A stretch of 64,000 nucleotides of DNA. It comes from Streptomyces barringtoniae (lineage in GTDB: Bacteria > Actinomycetota > Actinomycetes > Streptomycetales > Streptomycetaceae). A program made the position numbers and the translations under genes. The DNA lies in NCBI RefSeq assembly GCF_020819595.1, contig NZ_JAJHNP010000026.1, forward strand, positions 1 to 64,000, read 5' to 3'. Each line of letters opens with the position of its first letter. The stretch's first letter is position 1. Below are positions 27,984 to 36,472 of the stretch, piece by piece. Below the pieces are notes generated by a model. The model was not told the origin of the DNA, ran no database searches, and was given only the letters and a program-made list of their open reading frames with translations.

Positions 27984-29085
27984 CTACGGCCGCGCTCGGC
28001 GCCTGCCACAGGCCTGGCGGGCGTCGGCGAGGGTGAAGCGGGTGGCCAGGATGCGGTCGCCCGTGCAGATCAGGGACGTGCCGGTGGCGGCGCGGCGGTT
28101 GAAGGAGCCGCCCGGGTCGGCGCCGGAGGGCCCTTTGCCTGGGCATGTCAGGCCCGTCGGCCAGCCGGGAAGTCGGGCGCCGGGAGCGTCGCCACGCCCG
28201 GCAATCGCGGTGACGGGCAGGGGCCGCCGGTACGGCAGGCGCTGCGGCCGTCGTGACGGCGGCGGGCCGCCACCGGTGCCGGTGCCGTCGTACCGCCTCC
28301 GTGGGGGCGGGATCGGTCTCCGGCGGGTCCCGGGCCGGGAGCCGCCGGAGCTCAGGACGTACAGGAGCCCGTCGGGGGGCTCGGGTCCAGGCCAGGGTCG
28401 CCGTCTCCCAGGCGCTCACGCCGTCGAGGGGGCCGCACAGGGTGGCCGCAGGGAGGTGAACCGCTCGGGGGACATGAAGGGCCGGGTGCTCCCCCGCCAG
28501 CGGCTCCGCTCGAGCGGGCGGTACCGCCCTCCCGGATGGTCTGGGTACGGCCCGCCTCGGGCGGCCATGACATTGGCCGGATTCAGGCCCGTGGACACTT
28601 CTGCGCCGTGGAGGTCGCGCAGGGCCTTGAGGGCCGGTGGCGGGTTCGCGCAGCCGGTCCCGGGGCAGCGGGCGGCCGTGGCGACGACGGGGATCCCGGC
28701 CCCCGGCTCGAGCGATGCCCGGAGCCGAGAGCCGAGAGCCGAGAGCCGAGAGCCGAGGGGAGGGTGCCGACATCCTCGGCCGGGGCTGTCGGGCCTGGCC
28801 GTCCAGGGGCGCGAGGCGTCGGCGTCCGCGCCACCGCGGGGCCGTCAGGGCACCGCCGGCCCGGCTCCGCCACGGGGGCCGTCACGGCGCTGCAGGGGCC
28901 TGGCGGGCGGTGGTGGCCGGCCTTCGCCCGTTCCGGGTCCGGTCGCCGGCTCGCGGTCGAGGGCGTCCACGGCCGGTACGCCGACGACGACCAGGTCCGC
29001 ATCCGGTTCAGACGCGTCCTCGATGCGGTAGCCGCCGCTCGCGGTAGCCGCCAATCGCAGCCGGGTCCGGGGCGCGCGGCGCCAT
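27984..29085 (-). pseudogene. Decayed coding sequence with several frameshifts
   Basis: No intact gene lies between tRNA-Gly and 29161, but the minus strand keeps protein-like stretches in changing frames. Starting near ATG 29085: MAPRAPDPAAIGGYR, then (one frame shift later, after a 16-bp imperfect duplication at about 29034-29061) IEDASEPDADLVVVGVPAVD; then LEPGAGIPVVATAARCPGTG and LKALRDLHGAEVSTGLNP up to SPERFTSLRP; then, shifted, TLCGPLDGVSAWETATLAW; then, shifted, DGLLYVLSSGGS; and finally GGSFNRRAATGTSLICTGD with DRILATRFTLADARQACG before the TAG at 27984-27986. These may be one gene of about 360 codons or two. I do not recognise the family. Confidence 0.5.
28722..28756. repeat. Five tandem copies of the heptamer GAGCCGA
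   Basis: Five perfect head-to-tail GAGCCGA units lie inside the decayed region. Seven is not a multiple of three, so each gain or loss shifts frame, consistent with the broken reading frames around it. Confidence 0.9.
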
Positions 29086-29160
29086 CGCCGTACGCCCCCG
29101 CTGTGTGGAGTTGTTCGACTCTGAACTTGTTCAGTGCGTCCCGGCTCGGGCCCGCCCCGG

Positions 29161-29355
29161 TCAGAACTTGATCGAGCTGATCGAGTCCGCTATCGAGTTC
29201 AGGAAGCGGTCGATGGACGGGGCCATGCCGGTCGAGGCGAGGAAGAAACCGAAGAGGACCGCGACGATCGCGGGGCCCGCCTTGATGTTCCCCCCTCTCA
29301 GGAGCACTACAAGGATGATCGCCAACAGCAGCACCACAGACAGTGAAATGGCCAC
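29161..29355 (-). CDS. Small two-helix membrane protein
   Basis: A 64-residue protein with two hydrophobic helices (LSVVLLLAIILVVLL at 5-19; AIVAVLFGFFLASTGMA at 29-45) joined by a short GGNIKAGP loop and ending in an amphipathic SIADSISSIKF tail. I believe similar short proteins are common in streptomycetes, but the function is unknown. It starts at GTG 29355 with GAGGG about 12 nt upstream. It lies between the decayed region and an AT-richer intergenic stretch. Unlike the neighbouring frames it has clean membrane-protein composition, so I call it real. Confidence 0.7.
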   Translation of the reverse strand: MAISLSVVLLLAIILVVLLRGGNIKAGPAIVAVLFGFFLASTGMAPSIDRFLNSIADSISSIKF

Positions 29356-29772
29356 AACTGATCACACCCTCGGTCGGTCCGCTCTCCCGGCCCGGAGGTA
29401 CGGCCCGCGCACCCCCGCCAGAACCATCGTGCCACCAACACTGCCGCCTCATGCGGCCCGTGACACAACGTCGGGCACCGAACCCGGCGCGGGCGACCCG
29501 CCGCACGGGAATTCGACAGGCACCCGCACGTGACTCCCCTGAGAATTGAGCGACTTCGTTTCTCCCTGCACACATCTCGTGCGCATCTAATTCGAATTGA
29601 TGGTGAATTGATGACGCCGAGGCGCAGTATGCCCCATTTAGTCGGGATGAATCTGGACATCCAGGGTGAACTGACGACCCGTGGTGGGATATCGGCGGCT
29701 ATCCGAAGGCGTTAACCAGGAATGATTGCCGGGGTTTTACGAAATCCCGCAGACGACGCTAGGGTGCCTGAG
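29356..29772. other. Intergenic region, AT-richer than its surroundings
   Basis: The 417 bp between the small membrane protein and the acyltransferase contain no supported gene. The middle (about 29540-29660) is clearly richer in A and T than the rest of the window and includes a direct repeat of GAATTGATG (29594-29602 and 29605-29613). It probably holds the promoters of both flanking, divergent genes. Confidence 0.5.
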
Positions 29773-30978
29773 ATGTTTGACGCCGCCTCGTCCCCCGGCC
29801 AGAACCGCAGGCCGCTCCCCCCGGCACAGTCGCCGGCGGGCGCAGTGCCCGGCCCGCGTACCCCGTCGAGTGCGCGGAAGGGGCCGGCGAAGGCGGACAG
29901 ATCCGGCGAACAGCGCGACGGCCGGCAGCGCGACGCGTTCTTCGACAACGCCAAGTACCTGGCGATCGTGCTCGTGGCGGTGGGGCACTCATGGGAGCCG
30001 CTGAAGAGCGACAGCCGCGTCCTCCAGGGCGTGTACGACGTCGTGTACACCTTCCACATGCCGGCCTTCGTCCTCATCTCGGGCTACTTCTCCCGCAACT
30101 TCGACCTGAGCCCGGTCCGGCTCAAGCGGCTGATCACCGGCGTCGCCGTGCCGTACGTCGTCTTCGAGACGGCCTACTCGCTCTTCGAGCGCTACTTCAA
30201 CCACAACCCCGGTCAGGACATCAGCCTCGTCTACCCCTTCTACCTGACCTGGTTCCTGTGCGCGCTGTTCGTCTGGCGGCTGACCACGCCGATCTGGAAG
30301 CTGGTGCGGTGGCCGGTGCCGCTCGCCCTCGTCGTCGCCATGCTGGCGACCGTCGCCTCGCACATCGGCGACGTCCTGAACATGCAGCGCCTCCTGCAGT
30401 TCCTGCCGTACTTCGTGCTCGGCGTGTCCCTGAAACCCGAGCACTTCCGGCTGGTGCGCCGCCGCTCGGTGCGGATCCTGTCGGTGCCGGTGTTCGCGAC
30501 CGCGCTGCTCGTCGGCTGGTGGGCGGCGCCCCGGATGAACGCCGCGTGGTTCTACCGCCGTGACTCGGCGCCGGGGCTGGGCGCGCCCTGGTGGACCGGC
30601 CCGGTCATGACGCTGGTCATGTTCGGCTGCGCGGTGCTGCTGACCGCCTGCTTCCTGTCCTGGGTACCGGGCCGGAACACCTGGTTCACGGCGATCGGCT
30701 CGGGCACGCTCTACGGCTACCTGCTGCACGGCTTCCTGAGGAAGGCCGGCGAGTACAACGGCTGGTTCGACCACGCCTGGCTGCACACCCCGCTCGGCGA
30801 GATCTTCGTGACCGTCCTCGCGGCCACCGTGGTCACCGTGCTGTGCACCAAGCCCGTGCAGCGCGTCTTCCGGTTCGCGATGGAGCCGAAGATGGAGTGG
30901 GCGTTCAGGCAGGACCCGGTCGAACTCGCCCGGGAACGGCAGCGGAGGGATCACGAGCGCGCGAAGGTCAGCCTGTAG
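29773..30978 (+). CDS. Acyltransferase-3 family membrane protein
   Basis: A 401-residue integral membrane O-acyltransferase-like protein. About 50 hydrophilic residues (Pro/Ser/Ala/Arg-rich) precede FFDNAKYLAIVLVAVGHSWEP, the family's first helix with the conserved His (GHSW). Roughly ten membrane helices follow, with TFHMPAFVLISGYFSR matching the second signature. Relatives acetylate cell-surface sugars or polymers; the acceptor here is unknown. The start is ATG 29773 with AGGG 8 nt upstream. Its 3' end overlaps the convergent HD-hydrolase gene by 11 bp. Confidence 0.87.
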   Translation: MFDAASSPGQNRRPLPPAQSPAGAVPGPRTPSSARKGPAKADRSGEQRDGRQRDAFFDNAKYLAIVLVAVGHSWEPLKSDSRVLQGVYDVVYTFHMPAFVLISGYFSRNFDLSPVRLKRLITGVAVPYVVFETAYSLFERYFNHNPGQDISLVYPFYLTWFLCALFVWRLTTPIWKLVRWPVPLALVVAMLATVASHIGDVLNMQRLLQFLPYFVLGVSLKPEHFRLVRRRSVRILSVPVFATALLVGWWAAPRMNAAWFYRRDSAPGLGAPWWTGPVMTLVMFGCAVLLTACFLSWVPGRNTWFTAIGSGTLYGYLLHGFLRKAGEYNGWFDHAWLHTPLGEIFVTVLAATVVTVLCTKPVQRVFRFAMEPKMEWAFRQDPVELARERQRRDHERAKVSL

Positions 30979-31429
30979 GGCCCGGCTCCGGCAGACCGAG
31001 GAGGGCGCGCATCCGGGCGTACTTGGCGGTCAGCCGTCTCCGGGTCGGCTCGTCCAGTACCGCCAGCCGCTCCGGGTCGGCGTTGTGCGCCAGGTCGGCC
31101 TCCTTCACCAGCCGCGCGCCGTCCGTGGCGAGGATCCGCCGCGCGTACGCCTCCGGCTCCTCCCCGGGCCGCTTGGTGAGGGCGTCCACGATGGCCTTGG
31201 TACGGGCGCTCAGGGCCGCCTCTTCGAGCCACTGAGGGGTGAGCGCGTCGTCCTCGACGGCGTCGTGCAGCCAGGCCGCCGCGATCTGTTCCGCGTCCCC
31301 CCCCCGGGCGCGCACACCGGCGGCGACGGCGGCGAGATGCTCGGCGTACGGCCGTCCCGCCTTGTCGGTCTGGCCCTCGTGGGCGGTGCGGGCGACGGCC
31401 TCGACCTCGGCGAGCGTGAGCTGTGTCAT
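30968..31429 (-). CDS. HD-domain hydrolase, small (p)ppGpp-hydrolase-like
   Basis: A 153-residue single-domain HD phosphohydrolase. The ligands H31, H55 and D56 are visible in AGRPYAEHLAAVA and AAWLHDAVEDD, with a later Asp in KEADLAHNADPERL. The order and spacing resemble the hydrolase domain of RelA/SpoT and the stand-alone Mesh1-type enzymes, but the protein has no synthetase or regulatory domain. It could hydrolyse (p)ppGpp or another nucleotide; this is inferred from motif only. It starts at ATG 31429 and converges on the acyltransferase gene with an 11-bp overlap. Confidence 0.8.
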   Translation of the reverse strand: MTQLTLAEVEAVARTAHEGQTDKAGRPYAEHLAAVAAGVRARGGDAEQIAAAWLHDAVEDDALTPQWLEEAALSARTKAIVDALTKRPGEEPEAYARRILATDGARLVKEADLAHNADPERLAVLDEPTRRRLTAKYARMRALLGLPEPGPTG

Positions 31430-31539
31430 CGGCCCAGTGTGCCGTGGCGCCGAGGCCGCCGGGAACGCCGGGTGAGCGGGGCAGCGAGCCGCCGGCCTGG
31501 CGACCCGGCTGGTCCACAGCGAGTGAACGGCTGGGCGGG

Positions 31540-32712
31540 TCAGCCGATCAGCGGCGCCGGCCGGCGGCAGATCAGGAGCAGCGCCCGGTCGTCGTTGACG
31601 TCCTTCGCGACCGCCTCGATGAGGTGCCAGGCGGCGCCGTGGAAGCCGCCGGCGACATAGCGGTCGGCCTCGCCGGTGAGCCGGTCGATGCCCTCGACGA
31701 TGTCGCGGTCGGAGGTTTCCACCAAACCGTCCGTGAACAGCATCAACACGTCACCGGGGCGCAGCGAGCCCTTCACGGGGTCGAACTGGGCGCCGTCGTA
31801 CACACCGAGGAGCGGCCCCTCGGCCGTCTTCTCCTCCCAGCGTCCGCTGCCCGCGCTCAGCTGCAGCCCCGGCGGATGCCCGGCGGAGTACAGCTCGTAG
31901 TCGCCGGAGTCGAGGTCCAGGACGAGATGGATGGAGGTGGCGAAGCCCTCGTCCCAGTCCTGGCGCAGGAGGTAGCCGTTCGCGGCGGGCAGGAAGGCGT
32001 GCGGGGGAAGGGAGCCCAGGAGGCCCCCGAAGGCCCCCGACAGCAGCAGGGCGCGCGATCCGGCGTCCATGCCCTTGCCGGACACGTCCGTGAGCACGAC
32101 CTCCAGGGTGCGGCCGCCGTTCGTGCGGGCCGCGACGACGAAATCCCCGGAGAAGGACTGACCGCCGGCCGGCCGCAGTGCCATCTCGTGGTGCCAGCCC
32201 TGCGGCAGCTTCGGCAGCTTGCTCTGCACCCGGATCCGCTCGCGCAGGTCGAACAGCATGGTGCCGCCGCGCCGCCAGGGCACGCCGACCCGGCTGCGGA
32301 ACTGGGCCGTGAGCAGGCCGAAGAAACCGCACGCGGCCACCACCAGCACCACACCGGGGGTGACCCGCGAGGGCCCCTCGGTGTACGGCCCGAGCCGCAC
32401 CGACTCCACGATCAGCGCGGTGGCCGCCGCCGCGTACAGGCCGAGCAGGCTCGCCGGGCGCAGCAGCAGGCCGCCGGCGATGATCGGCAGCACCAGGGTG
32501 GCCGGGGAGCACCACACCGAGTCGCCCAGGGTCATGCCCATGAGGACGGGGATGGCGAGCAGCAGTCCGGCGAACGCGATCCAGTCTGAGCCGTCGCCGC
32601 GGAAGTAGTCCACGGCGCTTCTGCGCAGGCCGGTGCGGGCCCGGTGCCACAGCATCTTCAACCGGGCCGTGAACGTCTCGGCCTTCGCGCGCCGCTCTCG
32701 TCCTGCTGCCAT
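31540..32712 (-). CDS. Membrane-bound SpoIIE/PP2C-type phosphatase
   Basis: A 390-residue protein: a basic N-terminal tail, four or so membrane helices (about 48-135, including WIAFAGLLLAIPVLMGM and GVVLVVAACGFFGLLTAQF), then a PP2C/SpoIIE phosphatase domain from about 165. Metal-binding segments are SFSGDFVVAA, LTDVSGKGMDA, YSAGHPPGLQL, LFTDGLVETSDRD and DVNDDRALLLI. It likely dephosphorylates an anti-anti-sigma factor in response to a membrane signal. It is the third such phosphatase in the window, and no sigma/anti-sigma partner lies beside it. Confidence 0.9.
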   Translation of the reverse strand: MAAGRERRAKAETFTARLKMLWHRARTGLRRSAVDYFRGDGSDWIAFAGLLLAIPVLMGMTLGDSVWCSPATLVLPIIAGGLLLRPASLLGLYAAAATALIVESVRLGPYTEGPSRVTPGVVLVVAACGFFGLLTAQFRSRVGVPWRRGGTMLFDLRERIRVQSKLPKLPQGWHHEMALRPAGGQSFSGDFVVAARTNGGRTLEVVLTDVSGKGMDAGSRALLLSGAFGGLLGSLPPHAFLPAANGYLLRQDWDEGFATSIHLVLDLDSGDYELYSAGHPPGLQLSAGSGRWEEKTAEGPLLGVYDGAQFDPVKGSLRPGDVLMLFTDGLVETSDRDIVEGIDRLTGEADRYVAGGFHGAAWHLIEAVAKDVNDDRALLLICRRPAPLIG

Positions 32713-32898
32713 TAGTTCGGGACCCTATCCATCGGACCGGCTGCTTGGCACGGGAGGTCCCACTTGTCCCCCGTGCGGGGCCCGACTTCGCGCTTCGTCG
32801 TCGGTTCGTCCTCACAGTGAACGGCACGCGAGGCCGTCGCGCCGCCGTCCGGGAGAAATTCGCTGGCTCGTCCCGCAGGGCCCTGGTAGGCATGGCGC

Positions 32899-34140
32899 AT
32901 GGGGACTGACCGGGGAACCGAGCTGAGGGTGCTGCGCGAGTCCGACTGGGACCGGTGGTACGACGTGCTGTACCGCGCCTTCGGCGCCCAGGCGGTACCG
33001 CCCGAGGAACGCGAACTGGACAAGTCCCTCACCGAGTTCGACCGTTCCCTGGCCGCATGGGACGGGGACAGGATCGTCGGTACGACGGGGGCGTTCAGCT
33101 TCCGGATGACCGTGCCGGGCGGGGCCGCGCTCCCGGTGGCCGGGGTGACCATGGTGAGCGTGGCGGCCACCCACCGGCGGCGCGGGGTGCTGACCTCGAT
33201 GATGCGCCGGCAGCTGGACGACGTACGGGCGCTGGGCGAGCCGCTCGCGGTACTCACCGCGTCCGAGCCCGCGATCTACGGCCGCTTCGGGTACGGCGCC
33301 GCCACCTTCCGTACGGCAGCCGAGATCGACACGAGCCGGGTGACGCTGTCCCTGCCGCCCGGCGTGGAGGACGTACGGCTGCGCTACGCGGCGCCCGCCG
33401 ACGTCCTGGACGCCTGCGAGGCGGTCTACGCGGCGCTGGTGCCCCTGCGGCCCGGGATGCTGGCCAGGCGGCCCGGCTGGGAGCAAGCCGGTCTCCTCGA
33501 CCCCGAGAGCCGGCGGGACGGGGCGTCGGCGCTGCAGTGCGTGGTGGCCGAACGGGACGGCGAGGTGACGGGGTACGTCCGCTTCAGCACCAAGATCGGC
33601 TGGGGCGAGAGCGGGCACGACGGCACGGTGTGCCTGAAGGACCTGGCCGCGCTCGATCCCGTCACCGAGGCGGCGCTGTGGCGGTTCCTGTTCGGCATCG
33701 ACCTGATGACGACGCTGTCGGTGGGGTCCCGCCCGGTCGACGACGCCTGGCGCTACCTGGTCTCGGACACCCGGCGCTGCCGGCCGCGCCTGAAGGACGA
33801 CGCGTACGTCCGTCTCGTCGACGTCGGTGCGGCGCTGTCGGCGCGCACGTATCCGGCGCCGGTCGATGTCGTGCTGGAGGTGGAGGACGTCTTCTGCCCG
33901 TGGAACGCGGGGCGTTGGCGGCTGACGGGCGACGCCAAGGGCGCGTCCTGCGAGCGTACGTCCGACGCCGCCGACCTCTCGCTGTCCGTAAGGGAGCTGG
34001 GCGCGTCCTATCTCGGCGGTGTGACGCTGCTGTCGCTCGCGGCCGCCGGGCGGGTGCGGGAGCTGCGGCCGGGGGCGCTGACGGAGGCGTCGGTGGCGTT
34101 CGGCTCACCGGTGGCCCCGTGGCTGCCGCACGGCTTCTAG
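32899..34140 (+). CDS. Eis-like GNAT N-acetyltransferase
   Basis: A 413-residue protein with the tripartite layout of the Eis (enhanced intracellular survival) family: an N-terminal GNAT fold with the acetyl-CoA loop VAATHRRRGVLTSMMRRQL (about 93-111), a second degenerate GNAT fold, and a C-terminal sterol-carrier-like domain. It ends in Phe (PWLPHGF); in Eis the C-terminal carboxylate is the catalytic base. Homologues acetylate aminoglycosides or other polyamines, so resistance or detoxification is possible but unproven. It starts at ATG 32899, is divergent from the phosphatase gene, and ends in a very strong terminator. Confidence 0.9.
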   Translation: MGTDRGTELRVLRESDWDRWYDVLYRAFGAQAVPPEERELDKSLTEFDRSLAAWDGDRIVGTTGAFSFRMTVPGGAALPVAGVTMVSVAATHRRRGVLTSMMRRQLDDVRALGEPLAVLTASEPAIYGRFGYGAATFRTAAEIDTSRVTLSLPPGVEDVRLRYAAPADVLDACEAVYAALVPLRPGMLARRPGWEQAGLLDPESRRDGASALQCVVAERDGEVTGYVRFSTKIGWGESGHDGTVCLKDLAALDPVTEAALWRFLFGIDLMTTLSVGSRPVDDAWRYLVSDTRRCRPRLKDDAYVRLVDVGAALSARTYPAPVDVVLEVEDVFCPWNAGRWRLTGDAKGASCERTSDAADLSLSVRELGASYLGGVTLLSLAAAGRVRELRPGALTEASVAFGSPVAPWLPHGF

Positions 34141-34156
34141 AGACGCCACCCCCACC

Positions 34157-34203
34157 ACGACGTACGGCACGGTGAAGGACGCCTTCACCGTGCCGTACGT
34201 CGT
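34157..34203. terminator. 22-bp perfect hairpin, bidirectional terminator
   Basis: A 22-bp uninterrupted inverted repeat (left arm starts ACGACGTACGGCACGG at 34157, right arm 34182-34203) with a 3-nt centre lies between the convergent Eis-like and permease genes. It is the longest perfect stem in the window. Confidence 0.85.
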
Positions 34204-34224
34204 TGTGGCCGAGGAGGAGGCCGG

Positions 34225-35649
34225 TCAGCCCACGGACACCTTGTCGGCCGGGGCCTCGACGGCGGGGGCCGGGCGGCCCGCCGTGACCTTCTGCTTCACC
34301 AGGGAGATGATCACCACGACGGCCGCGACCGCCACCGACAGCAGCACGGTCGTACGGCCGCTGCTCTCGCCCTTGGTGTCGGTCAGCATGTAGCCGAGGA
34401 CGCCGATGATGAAGATGGCCGTCGCCCAGGTCAGGTACGGGTACAGCCACATCCTGACGACGAGCTTCTCCGGCGCCTCCCGCTGGATGATCCTGCGCAT
34501 GCGCAGCTGCGAGAAGCAGATGACCAGCCACACGAACAGGGCCACCGCGCCACTGGAGTTGACCAGGAAGAGGAAGACGGTGTCCGGGTAGGCGTAGTTG
34601 AAGAAGACCGCCACGAAACCGAAGACGACCGAGGCCAGGATCGCCGCCATCGGCACACCGCGCGAGGTGGTGCGGGCGAACGCCTTCGGGGCGTCACCGC
34701 GCTGGCCGAGCGAGAAGGCCATGCGGGAGGCCGTGTACAGGCCGGAGTTGAGGCAGGACAGCACCGAGGTCAGGATGATGACGTTCATGATCTGACCGGC
34801 GTTGGGGATGCCGAGCGAGTTCAGCGCGGCGACGTAGGAGCCCTGCTTGGCAATGGACGGGTCGTTCCACGGCAGCAGCGAGACCACGACCAGGATCGAG
34901 CCCAGGTAGAAGACGCCGATACGCCAGATGATGCTGTTGGTGGACTTGGTGACCGCGCGCTGCGGGTCCTCCGACTCACCGGCCGCGAGCGTCGCGATCT
35001 CGCTGCCCATGAAGGAGAAGACGACCAGCAGCACACCGGTGAGGATGGTGCCGGGACCGTGCGGCAGGAAGCCGCCGTGGTTCGTCAGGTTGCCGAAGGA
35101 CGCCTTGTCGGCGTGCACCCCCGGCAGCACGCCGAAGATGGCCAGCAGACCGACGCCGATGAACGCGCCGATCGCCACGACCTTGATGCCGGCGAACCAG
35201 AACTCGAACTCGCCGTAGGAGCCGACGGAGACCAGGTTGGTCGCGGTCAGCACGGTCATCACGATGAGGGCCCAGCCCCACTGCGGCACGCCCGGGACCC
35301 AGCCCGCGAGGATCTTGGCGCCGGCGGTGGCCTCGACGGCCAGCACGACGACCCAGAAGAACCAGTAGAGCCAGCCGATGGAGAACCCGGCCCAGCGGCC
35401 GAGGGCACGGTCGGCGTGCGCGGAGAAGGAGCCGGAGGTGGGGTTGGCGGCGGACATCTCGCCGAGCATCCGCATCACGAGGACGACGAGGGTGCCGACG
35501 AGCGCGTACGAAAGGAGGATGCCCGGTCCCGCGGTGGCGATACCGGAGCTGGAACCGACGAAGAGGCCGGCTCCGATCACACCACCGATCGCGATCATCG
35601 TCAGGTGGCGGTTCTTGAGTCCTGCTTGAAGGCCCGAACCAGGGGTCAT
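34225..35649 (-). CDS. APC-superfamily amino acid permease
   Basis: A 474-residue transporter with 12 predicted membrane helices and the amino-acid permease signature IAIGGVIGAGLFVGSSSGI (about 19-37) in helix 1. Further family segments are MRMLGEMSAANPTSGSFS and SFMGSEIATLAAGESEDPQ. Its type is the AAT/GabP-like proton symporters; the substrate cannot be fixed from sequence. The C-terminal tail is cytoplasmic and short. The gene faces rpiB across a repeat-rich intergenic region (35650-35886) that may control one or both. Confidence 0.9.
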   Translation of the reverse strand: MTPGSGLQAGLKNRHLTMIAIGGVIGAGLFVGSSSGIATAGPGILLSYALVGTLVVLVMRMLGEMSAANPTSGSFSAHADRALGRWAGFSIGWLYWFFWVVVLAVEATAGAKILAGWVPGVPQWGWALIVMTVLTATNLVSVGSYGEFEFWFAGIKVVAIGAFIGVGLLAIFGVLPGVHADKASFGNLTNHGGFLPHGPGTILTGVLLVVFSFMGSEIATLAAGESEDPQRAVTKSTNSIIWRIGVFYLGSILVVVSLLPWNDPSIAKQGSYVAALNSLGIPNAGQIMNVIILTSVLSCLNSGLYTASRMAFSLGQRGDAPKAFARTTSRGVPMAAILASVVFGFVAVFFNYAYPDTVFLFLVNSSGAVALFVWLVICFSQLRMRRIIQREAPEKLVVRMWLYPYLTWATAIFIIGVLGYMLTDTKGESSGRTTVLLSVAVAAVVVIISLVKQKVTAGRPAPAVEAPADKVSVG

Positions 35650-35711
35650 GGACGGATTTCCTTTACGCCAGGCGGAGCATGTCGTACGAGCGGTGTACGA
35701 GTCGGTCCAGT

Positions 35712-35779
35712 GAATCCGAGGCGAACGGATTCGGGAACCTCTGAATCCGTATCGTTACTTGAGGTTCCCTTGAGGTTCT
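35712..35779. promoter_or_regulatory. Repeat-rich operator-like region between permease and rpiB
   Basis: Two interleaved motif sets are packed in 68 bp. GAATCCG occurs at 35712-35718 and 35743-35749 and inverted (CGGATTC) at 35726-35732. GAACCTC/GAGGTTC occurs as a 9-bp inverted pair GGGAACCTC (35733-35741) / GAGGTTCCC (35761-35769) with a third direct half at 35772-35778. This looks like binding sites for one or two regulators. Confidence 0.5.
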
Positions 35780-35886
35780 ATGGTCCTGCTCACATTTTGG
35801 AAGGCCTGACGGGGTGTTCCCGGACACCCGGCGGGGGGCCGCCACCCGGGGCTGCTGCCCGCCATGGGGCGTGTCACACTCATGGC

Positions 35887-36372
35887 ATGCGCGTGTATCT
35901 CGGCTCCGACCATGCTGGCTACGAACTGAAGAACCACCTCGTCGAGTGGCTCAAGGCGGCGGGTCACGAGCCCGTCGACTGCGGGCCGCACATCTACGAC
36001 GCCCAGGACGACTACCCGCCCTTCTGCCTCCGGGCGGCCGAGCGCACGGCGGCGGACGCCGACGCCCTCGGCATCGTGATCGGCGGCTCCGGCAACGGGG
36101 AGCAGATCGCCGCGAACAAGGTGAAGGGCGTGCGGGCGGCGCTGGCCTGGAGCGAGGAGACGGCGGCGCTCGGCCGGCAGCACAACAACGCCAACGTGGT
36201 GGCGGTGGGTGCGCGCATGCACAGCACGGAGGAGGCGACGAAGTTCGTCGAGGTCTTCCTCAACACGCCGTTCTCCGGTGACGAGCGTCACATCCGGCGG
36301 ATCGACATGCTGTCGTCGTACGAGACGACGGGCGACCTCCCGCCGGTCCCGGCCCACCACCCGCAGAGCTAG
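35887..36372 (+). CDS. rpiB: Ribose-5-phosphate isomerase B (RpiB/LacAB family)
   Basis: A 161-residue sugar-phosphate isomerase interconverting ribose 5-phosphate and ribulose 5-phosphate in the pentose phosphate pathway. The motifs SDHAGYELK (7-15), the phosphate-binding GIVIGGSGNGEQIAANKVKG (about 70-89) and RQHNNANVVAVGARM are intact. Ser/Gly-rich SGNGE in place of the E. coli SGIGM-type Cys loop is usual for actinobacterial RpiB. It starts at ATG 35887 and is followed 100 bp later by a DNA glycosylase gene, with a GC hairpin in between. Confidence 0.94.
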   Translation: MRVYLGSDHAGYELKNHLVEWLKAAGHEPVDCGPHIYDAQDDYPPFCLRAAERTAADADALGIVIGGSGNGEQIAANKVKGVRAALAWSEETAALGRQHNNANVVAVGARMHSTEEATKFVEVFLNTPFSGDERHIRRIDMLSSYETTGDLPPVPAHHPQS

Positions 36373-36379
36373 GGGCCCC

Positions 36380-36396
36380 CGGGGGCTCCGCCCCCG
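36380..36396 (+). terminator. Short GC hairpin after rpiB
   Basis: CGGGGGC / GCCCCCG around TCC, 7 bp after the rpiB stop, without a U-run. A weak or partial terminator; the downstream glycosylase may still be read through. Confidence 0.4.
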
Positions 36397-36472
36397 ACCC
36401 CCATATGCCCGCCTGGGTCAGTCGGTCGTCGGCCCACCGAGCCGGGTGGGCGGAAGGAAGGACACCCCCGCC

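Noticed and set aside
27835..28773. A 312-residue minus-strand open frame ending GAGDGNRTRVASLED
   Set aside because: Its C terminus is the antisense of tRNA-Gly, a well-known false translation, and the rest is Arg/Pro-rich noise over the decayed region; the protein-like segments here lie in other frames.
28083..29054. Further short open frames on both strands
   Set aside because: They are overlapping and mutually inconsistent; except for the segments listed under the pseudogene none shows protein-like composition.
29530..29715. A 61-residue plus-strand frame upstream of the acyltransferase gene
   Set aside because: No RBS, no membrane or domain features, and it crosses the AT-rich regulatory stretch.
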